A stretch of DNA of 64,000 nucleotides from Niastella populi (lineage in GTDB: Bacteria; Bacteroidota; Bacteroidia; Chitinophagales; Chitinophagaceae). Below are positions 35,719 through 45,070 of this stretch, piece after piece. Every line of letters starts with the position of its first letter. The stretch's first letter is position 1. A program made the translations under genes and the position numbers. The notes below the pieces were generated by a model, which did no database searches, was not told the origin of the DNA, and saw nothing but the letters and a program-made list of their open reading frames with translations. The DNA lies in NCBI RefSeq assembly GCF_002078015.1, contig NZ_LWBP01000167.1:62001-126000 (forward strand), given 5' to 3'.

Positions 35719-36228
35719 ATGAAACCTGTCCAGGGTATTTACTTCATTCTGTTACTTTTTTTTCTTGCTTATCCCCATTCAAATAAGGCGCAGACCGTTT
35801 CAAAAATTACAGATTCACTAGATCTGGATGGAATACCATTGATCGAAATGGTTGATTATATAAAAGGTCATTACTTTTCAATAGAAGATTACCTGAAAAG
35901 GCAAGGTTACGAAAAAAATGGGAACACCGAAAAAAGCTATTTTTTTAATGATGCTACCAAATCATCGATATATCTTTCAGCTACAACAGACAACCATCTT
36001 CTACCCAAAAGCATAACCGAACTTAAACAAGATTATATCGTAATAAAGAGTAAAAACAGCAGTTTTAAAGACTCTATTGAAAAAATTATCTATGATTTAA
36101 AAATCGACGAGAATTTTTCTACAGATATTGATCATCGAAATGAAGAATATACCTTTTATTCAATTAAAAAGGACTTTAATATAAAAATAATTTTTACCGG
36201 AGAATATAATCTGCTAGCCGTGTACTAA
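35719..36228 (+). CDS. Uncharacterised secreted protein, AT-rich
   Basis: I do not recognise this 169-residue protein. It has a good signal peptide (GIYFILLLFFLAYPHSNKAQ) and a mature part of about 145 residues rich in Lys, Asp, Ser and Tyr, with predicted alternating helices and strands (IPLIEMVDYIKGHYFSIEDY, SYFFNDATKSSIYLSAT, YTFYSIKKDFNIKIIF). There is no Cys and no obvious motif. The gene is clearly more AT-rich than the glycosidases on both sides, which suggests a different origin or relaxed selection. Together with the lyase at 33836 it is an island of plus-strand genes. Coding seems real because the frame, signal peptide and start ATG in TTATCATTATG all agree. Confidence 0.7.
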   Translation: MKPVQGIYFILLLFFLAYPHSNKAQTVSKITDSLDLDGIPLIEMVDYIKGHYFSIEDYLKRQGYEKNGNTEKSYFFNDATKSSIYLSATTDNHLLPKSITELKQDYIVIKSKNSSFKDSIEKIIYDLKIDENFSTDIDHRNEEYTFYSIKKDFNIKIIFTGEYNLLAVY

Positions 36229-36379
36229 ATATTTCCAATATGCAAATATATGCGTACCAAAAGGTTCGTAAGCGCTGAAAATCGTTTAACGACCTTCTGG
36301 CGCCAACACTTACCGAACAGGAGCCCTTAATGGTCAGCCCCACAAACTTAGCGGATGACTTTTATGTAACATTTGCTGA

Positions 36380-39300
36380 CTACTGTACATCCAACCCGCC
36401 CACCGCAACACCTTCCGCATCTACAGCAGTTATGCGTACGGTATATTTACCGGCATTGATCATGGAGCCGGTGGTGGTGGTGAAATAATTCCATTTCCCT
36501 TCGCGGGTATTGGTAAATTCCATGGCTTCGGTTTTCATTACCGTACCATCGGCGGCGATCAGCTGCCAGCTTCCTTTACGGGTATCTGTGCCCGAATACG
36601 AATACCGGAAAGTAATTGAATATACATCGGCCACGCCAGGCGTAATGGTGAAATCGATCTGCGCACCGGCGGGTTGGGTGAATACGACCGCTTCGCGTTT
36701 GTTTAACGAACGGCGTTCGCTTCCTTCGCCATTCGTTGTGGCCTGTGGCATTTTAATTGAGGTCGTGGGCTTTTGATCGAATGGGGGTTGTAAGGTGGTT
36801 ACGGGCATCGCAATCACAGAATACATCATTCCGTTGCCGCCGTCCTGGCTTAATTTAATTTTTGAATTTGCCGTATAACGTTTACGATACAGTTTAAACG
36901 TACCGGTATTTCCATTTTTCAATACCTGCAGCGTCATCTTTGTATCCTCATACTCTTTCAGCCATACAGGAAGTTGTTCACTGCTATCCACCGCAAAAAA
37001 AACATCAGCATCTGCAGTAACAACAATAGAGGCCCAATCATGATCATTTACTTTGTTATCCTTATTAACTTCGGGCATCTGTATCCATTCTGCGCCATAT
37101 AATGTTGGTGGCAATGCGGTGAAAGCACTATTACTATCTGTGGTATAGGGTTGGTCACCCGTGTTCAGCCAGGTTCTTATATTACCATTCATATTGGCCG
37201 CTAACGAAAAAAGGTTCCCGATCAATGCCGGTGAAGGCGCCGCAGCGGTTACCTTATTATCTTTTGTTGCTATGGCAATGGCCGCAATTACCGCCTGCCC
37301 TACTTTGGTGTTCGGGAAGGAAATGGTAAGTTGTCCGCCCGTAACATGCACATCAACCACCTGTTTCAATGCCCGGTTACCGGCTTTTGACCAGATATCG
37401 AGATCTTTTATTACCGTTTTATTATTGATGGCCACATCGAACAACCGCCAGCCTTTCGCATTCAAACCACCTATACCCCACCAGGGTTCCCTGAAATATA
37501 ACTCCACCCGGTAATCGCCGTCAGGCACGGGAAATTCATACCGTAATTGTTGCAGTCCATAACGGAAATGCTGAAACAACGGCCAGTCGCTGGTGTGCAG
37601 CACCGGTTCGTTGCGGTAGCGCTGACTGGCAAAAAAAGCCGGCATACCGGGAAATTGTTTTGTCCAGGAAACGGAGCCCCAGGTGTCCTGTGTTTTCTTC
37701 TCCCGGTCGGCCAGCCAGGTATTGCCTTTGCTGTCGGTATAACCGGCACCGCCGCAGTTTACGCGGTACAGGTATTTGTAGTCTTTAGCCGGTGCTACCA
37801 ATACAGGCAGCATGCCTTCGGCGGAAGGAAGTGTAACCGGTATTCTGGAGAAGTTCGGGGACTTTGGCAAGTGGTTCAACACGATAATATCCGAAGCCAC
37901 TCTTTTTCCTTTTACATATCCGGTTGCGTATAGTACGTTGTATTTAATATCTACCCCATCCCATTGAAAATGGGTGCCCACGCCGCTGCGTTTGCGTCTT
38001 CCGAGAGAGGCGCCGTTCAGGTCATTGAACAATTCCACTTCATCGCAATTGGAGTAAACGACAATGCCGTCTTTTTTACCGGGGGAAGTCCAGCGGTTGG
38101 GCCAGGTGTGCGAAACAATATACACCATGGGTTCCGTTTCCTTTGGCGCATAGTTGGCGCGGAACATGTAAAACACATCGAGCGGTTCCTCCCAGGGCGT
38201 CAATAATCCTTTATAGTTAACGGGCCCTATGCGGTCGAGCTCGCGGTATCCTTCCCCACTCTGCACGCGGCCGGGGTTATCGTGCGAAGTATATAACCAG
38301 AAGAAATGCCCGCACGTGCTGTCACGCACCGATTCGGCCAGCCGCACTTTCATTTCCATCAGTTGCGTCATGCGGTCTTCGCTCAATATGCCGTTCTGCA
38401 CAAAACCGCCTTCGGTATGCAGATCGAGCGTACGCCAGGCGCCGTATTCACCAATCAATTGCTGACGAATAACATCGCTGGCATAGGTGGCAGGGTTGCC
38501 GCCATAGGTGCCGGTCCAGTTTTGCGGAACGTCCCAGTCGGTACCTTCGCCGCCATTACAGGTGGTTACTTTGCGCTGAGCCGAAGTGGTGGGATCGAGC
38601 TCACGGATAAGCTCAGTGCATTCCCTTGCAAAATCTTCGGGGATCTTGCTTTCATTCTGCAAACCCCATAATACGAGGGAGGGACTGTTCCGGCGTTCTA
38701 TCACCCATTCTTTCAGTAATGTTTTAAAGTTGCTTTTAAACTCCGGCGTATTGTACCATACGTGGGCGGAGAGCTGGGTCCACCAAAGCAGGCCCAAACT
38801 ATCGAGCAGGTATTGATAGCGCAGGTTATGCGGCTGGTGCGCATCGCGGAAGGCATTGAAACCAACCGCTTTTATTTGTTGTACCCGGGCGCGAACGGCC
38901 TCATCGCTGAATGCGTGACTGGCGCCCATCAGGTGTTCATACTCGGCAACACCATTGATGAAGACCGGTTTTCCGTTCAGGTAAAACCGTCCACCCGGTT
39001 TGCCTACCGGCCAGCTTATCCAGCGAATGCCATAAGGCGTCTCCGTAACATCAACCACTTTTCCGTTCTGCACTACCTCGGTTACCAGGGTGTAACAATA
39101 GGGATCTTCCAACGACCACAAATGCGGTGTTTTTATTTCCGGCAACTGTTGTTTTGTTTCAACGGCAATACCCGGTTGCAGGGTATTGTTAGCAATGGCC
39201 TGTACAACCGGTTTCTTCGCCTTATTCAGCAGCCGTTGCCTGATGGTAATATTGACGGGTTTGTCGCTATAGTTTTTCACCGTTGTTGCCAGGTGCAGCA

Positions 39301-40015
39301 ACGCAGCTTTTTCCGACACCGCCGGGTCATTCCAGATATGTACGCCAAACGGTTCTACCCGGATGGCATTGGTAGTGATCAAATGCACCGGGCGGAAGAT
39401 ACCCATTGGTTGGGAACCTTCGCTAAAACCGCGTTCATCGGAACAGCCGCCGCAAACCCAGGGCAGGGTGTTGATATTGGCGGGATGATCGGCGCGAACG
39501 GCCAACAGGTTGGGCTTATTATTATCGACGATGAGATCGGTAACATCGAGCGTAAACGTGGTTCTGCCACCGGCATGCGCACCTGCTTTTTTACCATTTA
39601 CCCAAACGGTGGCAAAAGAACCCACGCCTTCAAACCACAGGAAATAGCGTTTGTCTTTTTCTTTTTTTGCTACCGTAAATGTTCTGCGGTACCAGGCATA
39701 GCCATGGCGGTTGCCATGATGCAGGCGCCGGTAGCCTTCATACGCATCCCAGTTGTGGGGAACGTTTACGGCCTGCCAGCCGGTTGTGTTGAATGAAGGG
39801 TTCTCGAACCCTTCGTATGCCTGTTGATTGGTATCGTTGGCGATGCTATGCCAATTATCGTTGAGAGAAAGGTTCACCCGAACAGCCGGCACCACGGCGC
39901 CACCACGCCCCTCCTGCCCCCCTGAAGGGGGGAGTGAAGACCGCTGCGCGGATGCATGCAGGGTACACAATACGGTAGAGAAAAAAAGAATATTTTTTAT
40001 AGCGTTTCGAACCAT
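36380..40015 (-). CDS. Large GH2 enzyme with malectin-like and carbohydrate-binding C-terminal domains
   Basis: The 1211-residue protein has a signal peptide ending LHASAQ, then an odd Gly/Pro stretch (RSSLPPSGGQEGRGG) encoded by a GC-rich palindrome, then the GH2 domains: NVPHNWDAYEGYRR, WYRRTFTV, FINGVAEYEHLMGAS and NAFRDAHQPHN. Acid/base Glu is in WGLQNESKIP (near residue 452) and nucleophile Glu in LIGEYGAW (near 522). After the barrel come a DUF4982-like segment, a malectin-like domain with YELPFPDGDYRVELYFREPWWG-type sequence (about 830-930) and a C-terminal CBM-like sandwich. The added binding domains suggest action on large surface-exposed polymer. It follows the GH95 gene by 34 bases. 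Confidence 0.9.
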   Translation of the reverse strand: MVRNAIKNILFFSTVLCTLHASAQRSSLPPSGGQEGRGGAVVPAVRVNLSLNDNWHSIANDTNQQAYEGFENPSFNTTGWQAVNVPHNWDAYEGYRRLHHGNRHGYAWYRRTFTVAKKEKDKRYFLWFEGVGSFATVWVNGKKAGAHAGGRTTFTLDVTDLIVDNNKPNLLAVRADHPANINTLPWVCGGCSDERGFSEGSQPMGIFRPVHLITTNAIRVEPFGVHIWNDPAVSEKAALLHLATTVKNYSDKPVNITIRQRLLNKAKKPVVQAIANNTLQPGIAVETKQQLPEIKTPHLWSLEDPYCYTLVTEVVQNGKVVDVTETPYGIRWISWPVGKPGGRFYLNGKPVFINGVAEYEHLMGASHAFSDEAVRARVQQIKAVGFNAFRDAHQPHNLRYQYLLDSLGLLWWTQLSAHVWYNTPEFKSNFKTLLKEWVIERRNSPSLVLWGLQNESKIPEDFARECTELIRELDPTTSAQRKVTTCNGGEGTDWDVPQNWTGTYGGNPATYASDVIRQQLIGEYGAWRTLDLHTEGGFVQNGILSEDRMTQLMEMKVRLAESVRDSTCGHFFWLYTSHDNPGRVQSGEGYRELDRIGPVNYKGLLTPWEEPLDVFYMFRANYAPKETEPMVYIVSHTWPNRWTSPGKKDGIVVYSNCDEVELFNDLNGASLGRRKRSGVGTHFQWDGVDIKYNVLYATGYVKGKRVASDIIVLNHLPKSPNFSRIPVTLPSAEGMLPVLVAPAKDYKYLYRVNCGGAGYTDSKGNTWLADREKKTQDTWGSVSWTKQFPGMPAFFASQRYRNEPVLHTSDWPLFQHFRYGLQQLRYEFPVPDGDYRVELYFREPWWGIGGLNAKGWRLFDVAINNKTVIKDLDIWSKAGNRALKQVVDVHVTGGQLTISFPNTKVGQAVIAAIAIATKDNKVTAAAPSPALIGNLFSLAANMNGNIRTWLNTGDQPYTTDSNSAFTALPPTLYGAEWIQMPEVNKDNKVNDHDWASIVVTADADVFFAVDSSEQLPVWLKEYEDTKMTLQVLKNGNTGTFKLYRKRYTANSKIKLSQDGGNGMMYSVIAMPVTTLQPPFDQKPTTSIKMPQATTNGEGSERRSLNKREAVVFTQPAGAQIDFTITPGVADVYSITFRYSYSGTDTRKGSWQLIAADGTVMKTEAMEFTNTREGKWNYFTTTTGSMINAGKYTVRITAVDAEGVAVGGLDVQ
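39918..39933. repeat. GC palindrome inside the GH2 coding sequence
   Basis: Six C (39918-39923) and six G (39928-39933) pair around TGAA within the codons that follow the signal peptide. In the protein it is read as PPSGGQEGR. The flanking GCCCCTCCTG extends the GC-rich element. Confidence 0.8.
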
Positions 40016-40049
40016 TATTTTTATTTTAATTACTACGGGTAATACTCAC

Positions 40050-42935
40050 TTACTTCTTACCACGGCCTTTCAGCATCTGCGCCGGAAAAGAAGCAGTCCA
40101 ACTGTTCAATTTTCCATCACGCACCTCACATGAGTAGGTGGCATTCTTCGCAGTTGGCAACGTAGATACGTTCGATCCGTATTTCAGCTTACAGGTGTTG
40201 CCTGATTTAGAAAATATTTTAACAGTTTGTAATTTTCCCTGCTGCCATTTCAGATCGAGCACAAAACCGCCGCGGGCGCAAATGCCTTTTACTTCCCCAT
40301 CGGGTAATTCGGAAGGCAATGCAGGCAACAGTTCAATAACCCCGTCATGGCTTTGCACCAGCCATTCGGCAATACCTGAGGCGCCGCCAAAATTGCCATC
40401 GATCTGGAAAGGCGGATGCGCATCGAACAGGTTATTATAAACACCGCCATGTTCACGCCCGCGGTCATCGATGGCCGGGGTGAACAGGTTCTTTATCATC
40501 AGCAGCGAATGATCGCCATCTTTAAACCGGGCCCATACGTTCACTTTCCAGGCGAGGCTCCAGCCGGTACCGCCATCGCCGCGATAGATGAGCGACTGAC
40601 GCGCCGCTTTCATCAGGGCCGAATCTTTCCAGGTAATATCGGCACCGGGGAACACACCCCACAAATGAGAAATGTGCCGGTGCTGGTTCCTTACATCATC
40701 AACGTCTTCCATCCACTCCTGCAACTGGTTGTGTTTGCCAATTTTGTTTGGCGCAATTTGCGGAATAAGCGTATGCAGCTTTTGCATAAAGGCCGCATCT
40801 TTTTTCAACACCACAGCCGCTGCGATCGTATTCCTGAACAGCTCACGAATGATCTGGTGGTCCATGGTAGGGCCGGCCACTAACCCGCCCTGCTCGGGTG
40901 AATTGGAAGGCGTGCTGATAAGATAACCGGTTTGGGGGTCTTTTACCAGGAACTTTTCGAAGAACTGCGCTGCGGCCAGCATGTTAGGATATTGCGAGCG
41001 CAGGAAAGCCGTATCCTGCGTAAACAGGAAATGCTCCCAAATATGCAGGCACAACCAGGCGCCGCCGGTAACCCAAATGCCATGGTTACTGGCATTGATG
41101 GGCGCGGTGCCCCGCCACAGATCGGTATTGTGGTGCAATACCCAGCCCGGTGCGCCATAATGCTGTTGCGCGGTTTTCTTTCCGGCAACAGCCAGTTCAT
41201 TTATCATTTGAAACAAAGGCTGCGTACACGAAGACAGGTTCAGTACTTCCGCCGGCCAGTAATTCATTTCGAGATTGATATTGGTCGTATACTTACTGCC
41301 CCATGGCGGCGTAAGCAGGTCGTTCCAGATGCCCTGCAGGTTGGCAGGTTGACCGCCCGGTCGGGAAGAAGCGATCAGCAGGTACCGGCTGTACATTACA
41401 AACAGGGATACCAGCGCAGGATCGTCCTGCATATTGAAATGGCGGATGCGTTCATTCGTCGGCAGCTCCGTATTTTTTCCGGCAGGAACGGTAAAACTAA
41501 ATGTACTGAACAACCGGCGGTAATCTTTCACATGCGCCGCTTTCAGCGTGTTGTATGAAATATTCTTATTGCGCGCCAACGCCGCTTTACATGCCGCTAC
41601 AGGATCGGCGGACACATCTTTATAACTTTTAAAACTGGTAGCAGCTACAAAAACAAAACTGGCCGCTGTGGCATTTTTCAGGGTAATAGATGTGTCATTG
41701 ACCGCTAGTTTGCCATCTGTTGCCATTGCATACAGGTAACCCACCCCTTTCAATACGCCATTTCCTACCTGTAATGAAATGGAAAGCGTTCTGTCATCGA
41801 TCTTCTTTACGACATATTTTTTATGCGCAGTACCCAGAACAGCCTGTAACGACAAAGCGCCGCGTTTACCGGCAGTAAAATGCGCCACAACGCTTTGATG
41901 GGGCGCGCTGATAAAGTATTCGCGGTTATAGTTAATGCCTTCTGCTGTATAGGAAACTTTTGCCAGGGCGCTATCGAGGTTCAATGAACGATGATAATTG
42001 GTAACATCATTCCCATGCCCGAAACGAAAATACAGGTCAGCGAAGGGCTGGTAATCGGCCTGGTAACGGGGCATAGCCGGCGGGTTGTCGTCCTGGATAT
42101 AATATTTCCAGATTTTATCAAGCGCTACGGAATCTACGTCACCTCCTTCCGGGTATACTGTGAAAATACGGGCGCCACTTTTTACCCCTACCAACCCGCC
42201 TTTATCATAAAAATTTATGACTTGTATTGCCACTGAATTCTTTCCCTCTTTTAAAAGCGAAGCTGGAATAATGTATTTTCTTCTTTTATTTATATCATCA
42301 TCGGAACCGACGAGCCTACCGTTCACGTAAGTGAAATCGATATCTCGGATCTTGCCTATATCAAGTACAAGGTTCTTCCCCAGCCATTTTGCCGGCACGT
42401 TAAAACTGGTGCGGAACCATAAGGCGCCATCGATACCCATTAGTCCGGCACGTTCCCACCCTTCCGGTGTAGGCAGTAGCAAGGTGGGCCAGTTGTTGTC
42501 ATCGAAATCGGCAGCCGCCGGTTTTTCGTTGGCCCTTACCGATGTAAACCAGTGCTGTTTTTGAATATTGTAGGAACTGTCGTCGGGGTCTTTCAGTCCC
42601 ATGAAATACTTCTCACCCATTTCCTCCGCTTCTTTTTGTTTGCCTTCGGCCAGCAACTGGCGAATAGGTTGCAGGTATTTCACAGCACCGGTGCGGGCAT
42701 ATTCCCTGGGACCGCCGCTCCATAGGGTAGTCTCATTCAATTGCAAATGCTCATCTTTCACACCGCCGAATACCATGGCGCCAAGGCGGCCATTGCCGAG
42801 CGGCAGGGCGTCGGTCCAGGCATCTGCAGGATGTTTATACCATAGGGAAAATGGCTGTGCCTGTGCATACAATGATGAAAACAGGCTCACAACCGTTACC
42901 AACAATATGAATTGAAAGCGATTATTCACGTGCAT
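40050..42935 (-). CDS. GH95 enzyme (alpha-L-fucosidase or alpha-L-galactosidase) with an inserted beta-sandwich domain
   Basis: The 961-residue protein has a signal peptide ending YAQAQ and GH95 hallmarks: LWYKHPADAWTDALPLGNGRLGAMVFG and QLNETTLWSGGP at the N-terminus, NLQGIWNDLLTPPWGSKYT and TNINLEMNYWPAE (near residue 553) with the catalytic Asn pair, HRHISHLWGVFPG, and FQIDGNFGG with the catalytic Asp (near 845). Unusually, residues about 125-285 insert a GH2-type jelly-roll (LPTPEGWERAGLMG, LWFRTSFNVPAKW, FTYVNGRLVGS) within the N-terminal supersandwich, before the normal continuation YQPFADLYFRFG. In RG-II, GH95 removes L-galactose from side chain A or L-fucose; either fits here. Probably periplasmic. 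Confidence 0.9.
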   Translation of the reverse strand: MHVNNRFQFILLVTVVSLFSSLYAQAQPFSLWYKHPADAWTDALPLGNGRLGAMVFGGVKDEHLQLNETTLWSGGPREYARTGAVKYLQPIRQLLAEGKQKEAEEMGEKYFMGLKDPDDSSYNIQKQHWFTSVRANEKPAAADFDDNNWPTLLLPTPEGWERAGLMGIDGALWFRTSFNVPAKWLGKNLVLDIGKIRDIDFTYVNGRLVGSDDDINKRRKYIIPASLLKEGKNSVAIQVINFYDKGGLVGVKSGARIFTVYPEGGDVDSVALDKIWKYYIQDDNPPAMPRYQADYQPFADLYFRFGHGNDVTNYHRSLNLDSALAKVSYTAEGINYNREYFISAPHQSVVAHFTAGKRGALSLQAVLGTAHKKYVVKKIDDRTLSISLQVGNGVLKGVGYLYAMATDGKLAVNDTSITLKNATAASFVFVAATSFKSYKDVSADPVAACKAALARNKNISYNTLKAAHVKDYRRLFSTFSFTVPAGKNTELPTNERIRHFNMQDDPALVSLFVMYSRYLLIASSRPGGQPANLQGIWNDLLTPPWGSKYTTNINLEMNYWPAEVLNLSSCTQPLFQMINELAVAGKKTAQQHYGAPGWVLHHNTDLWRGTAPINASNHGIWVTGGAWLCLHIWEHFLFTQDTAFLRSQYPNMLAAAQFFEKFLVKDPQTGYLISTPSNSPEQGGLVAGPTMDHQIIRELFRNTIAAAVVLKKDAAFMQKLHTLIPQIAPNKIGKHNQLQEWMEDVDDVRNQHRHISHLWGVFPGADITWKDSALMKAARQSLIYRGDGGTGWSLAWKVNVWARFKDGDHSLLMIKNLFTPAIDDRGREHGGVYNNLFDAHPPFQIDGNFGGASGIAEWLVQSHDGVIELLPALPSELPDGEVKGICARGGFVLDLKWQQGKLQTVKIFSKSGNTCKLKYGSNVSTLPTAKNATYSCEVRDGKLNSWTASFPAQMLKGRGKK

Positions 42936-43129
42936 AAATATAATGATAAAGGTATAGTTTTCGGGATATACGGGAAATAGTTACCGTTTCCCTACCTACC
43001 TTCCGGCAGGTCGATGATCCCTGAAGCAATTATAACTCATGGACCAAAATACCAGCTATCAGACGGAATTTCGCTTCAAAAGGTGTGCAATAATTAAAGA
43101 AAATTGTCATAAAGACATTTTCAAAATAT
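42936..43129. other. Spacer between lyase and GH95 genes
   Basis: No gene. It contains a short GGGAAATAG/CTATTTCC-like symmetry near 42968-42985 and CTTCCGGCAGGTCG. A GH95 promoter may lie at about 42945-42960 (minus TACCTTTA, one mismatch from TAnnTTTG). Confidence 0.35.
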
Positions 43130-45052
43130 CTATTTTACCGGAATTATTTTTATCAGGTCGGTACGATTAAGCTCCCCCTTATTTGTATAAAATTCTATTC
43201 TTAGCTCATCCCCTTTGTGCAGTTGAACATTTTTGATAGTATGTTCAATTATCGCATTGGTGTTATCAGCAGCAAACCATTCATCTATCTTTTTTTCATT
43301 TACAAAAAAGCCATACCACCCCTTACCATCGCTTTCATCATAGTAAGAAATTGAAATAGTACATACAGCATCCGGCCCGGCCCAAATGCTGCTCATCGTA
43401 CCCGGCCCGGCTTCTCCCGATACAACCTTTTTATTGGAAGCGGTAAACCAGGCGCCATCCTGTGTTTCAACAAAAGCTCTACCATTTAAAATCATATTTT
43501 CAGCTTCCGTAACACCCTCCTTTGCATATGCAATATCAGAACTGAAATTCCATATATCGCCCTTTATCACCGCACCATTTTCTAAAACAGTGTTAACACG
43601 CCAATAATATTTTACCCCATATTGAAGCGGGCCTGGAGCAAAAACAGGGGCTGTTGCCTCACCTTTGTAATCTGTCTCTGTAAGCCGTGGCGTTTTTCCC
43701 AAATAAACTTTGTATTTTTTTACCGCTATGCCGGGAACCCACTTTAATTCCAACGGAATACAGGTCGACTCGGTTTTTACCTGACGTAATTTAACATGTA
43801 ACTCACCATTCGCAGGAAAAGGATTTGAAACCTTCGTCATAGCAGTTTTGAATTTCCACAGTTGACCTTCCAACTTTCCGTGAGGCCTGATGGCAACTAC
43901 CTTCCAGAAATATTCCGTATTGGGTTTTAATTTACCCGGCATGAAAAACCGTTCATGGGTGACTGTTTTTGTAAGCGATGCCGCACTCTTGCCGAAATAT
44001 ACTTCCCATGATGTTACGCTATCCAGGTTCGACCAACACATTTTATAAGTTGTACTACAAATATTTATTGATCCATTTGACGGCAAGGGCATAAGCTCGT
44101 TTTCAATACCGGGTTTTGGCCCGGCATATTTCTTTACAACCAGGGGAACGGCCCTGGCATTTTCCAACGCAAATCTATAATTGTAATATAGTTCAGGATT
44201 GAATGATATTCCTGTACCCTTCGTATTTCCTGAGGTACTGTCAAAAATATTTCCAACTTCTTTTGCGTCGGCATAATTGGCTGCTGTAGGCACCGAGGTG
44301 TACATTTGTTGCAAAGGCTTGCCCGTTCGATAAAAGTAGTTATTCTCCACGAGCACACTGGCACCGGTATGGTATCCTATACAATAGGAAGATAGATTTT
44401 CATAATAATTGTTAAATACATGCCCCAGCCCGTAGCCTATACGCGGGTTACGCTGAACCGTATTATAAAACCAGTTATGGTGGTACGTAACTTTGTTTTT
44501 GCCCACATCGCTAAACTCCTGTGACCCTCCATTCGCCAGAGCAACTTTATCGTGGTCATGAAATATAGTCCAGGAAACGGTAAGGTAATCTGACCCATGC
44601 GTAAAATCGAGCAGGCCATCCGACGACTTCGACAGATCGCAGTGATCTACCCAAACGTGGTGCGTATTTCTCATAGCAATTGCATCGGGCTTTGCATTTT
44701 TTATTGTCAGGTTACGGATAACGATATTCCTGCTGTTCCTGATATCGATTCCGAATCCGTCAAATACAGCTCCGCTATCGGTGCCAATAATAGATTTATC
44801 ACTTGCAACAACTACAAAACCGGAACCGGAAAGCGATCCGTCTACCAGAATGGTATAAGGTTCTGTAGCCTTTGTATATTTTTCAAGTTCTTCTTTTGTA
44901 CTTATTCGTACGATTGCCCCTTTGCCCCCACCTGTTGTTCCGTTTTGATCAAGGTCGTTGTAGGTGGCCCATCCGATAAGGCCGGTTTGGGCAGATAAGG
45001 TGATTGAAAATAGTAGCAATACTGCAGCAATTGACAATTTCTTTATTTCCAT
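43130..45052 (-). CDS. PL1 pectate lyase with two FnIII-like domains and a C-terminal binding module
   Basis: The 640-residue protein has a signal peptide ending ITLSAQ. Residues about 22-330 are a classic PL1 (Pec_lyase_C) helix: IVIRNLTIKNAKPDAI, VWVDHCDLSKSSDGLLDF (calcium ligands) and HHNWFYNTVQRNPRIGYG, whose RNPR holds the catalytic Arg. Two fibronectin-III-like repeats follow (SWEVYFGKSAAS, KYKVYLGKTPRL), each ending in a YFWKV or YYWRV strand, and the last 120 residues are a carbohydrate-binding-like sandwich (EAENMILNGRAFVETQDG). It represents canonical pectate lyase, in contrast to the two other lyases of the window. It is 18 bases after the transglutaminase-like gene and probably co-transcribed. 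Confidence 0.9.
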   Translation of the reverse strand: MEIKKLSIAAVLLLFSITLSAQTGLIGWATYNDLDQNGTTGGGKGAIVRISTKEELEKYTKATEPYTILVDGSLSGSGFVVVASDKSIIGTDSGAVFDGFGIDIRNSRNIVIRNLTIKNAKPDAIAMRNTHHVWVDHCDLSKSSDGLLDFTHGSDYLTVSWTIFHDHDKVALANGGSQEFSDVGKNKVTYHHNWFYNTVQRNPRIGYGLGHVFNNYYENLSSYCIGYHTGASVLVENNYFYRTGKPLQQMYTSVPTAANYADAKEVGNIFDSTSGNTKGTGISFNPELYYNYRFALENARAVPLVVKKYAGPKPGIENELMPLPSNGSINICSTTYKMCWSNLDSVTSWEVYFGKSAASLTKTVTHERFFMPGKLKPNTEYFWKVVAIRPHGKLEGQLWKFKTAMTKVSNPFPANGELHVKLRQVKTESTCIPLELKWVPGIAVKKYKVYLGKTPRLTETDYKGEATAPVFAPGPLQYGVKYYWRVNTVLENGAVIKGDIWNFSSDIAYAKEGVTEAENMILNGRAFVETQDGAWFTASNKKVVSGEAGPGTMSSIWAGPDAVCTISISYYDESDGKGWYGFFVNEKKIDEWFAADNTNAIIEHTIKNVQLHKGDELRIEFYTNKGELNRTDLIKIIPVK

Positions 45053-45070
45053 ATTGATAAGGAGTCGTTT

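Noticed and set aside
38762-39796. Plus-strand frame of 344 codons
   Set aside because: It is opposite the GH2 enzyme with intact catalytic motifs and has no domain resemblance of its own.
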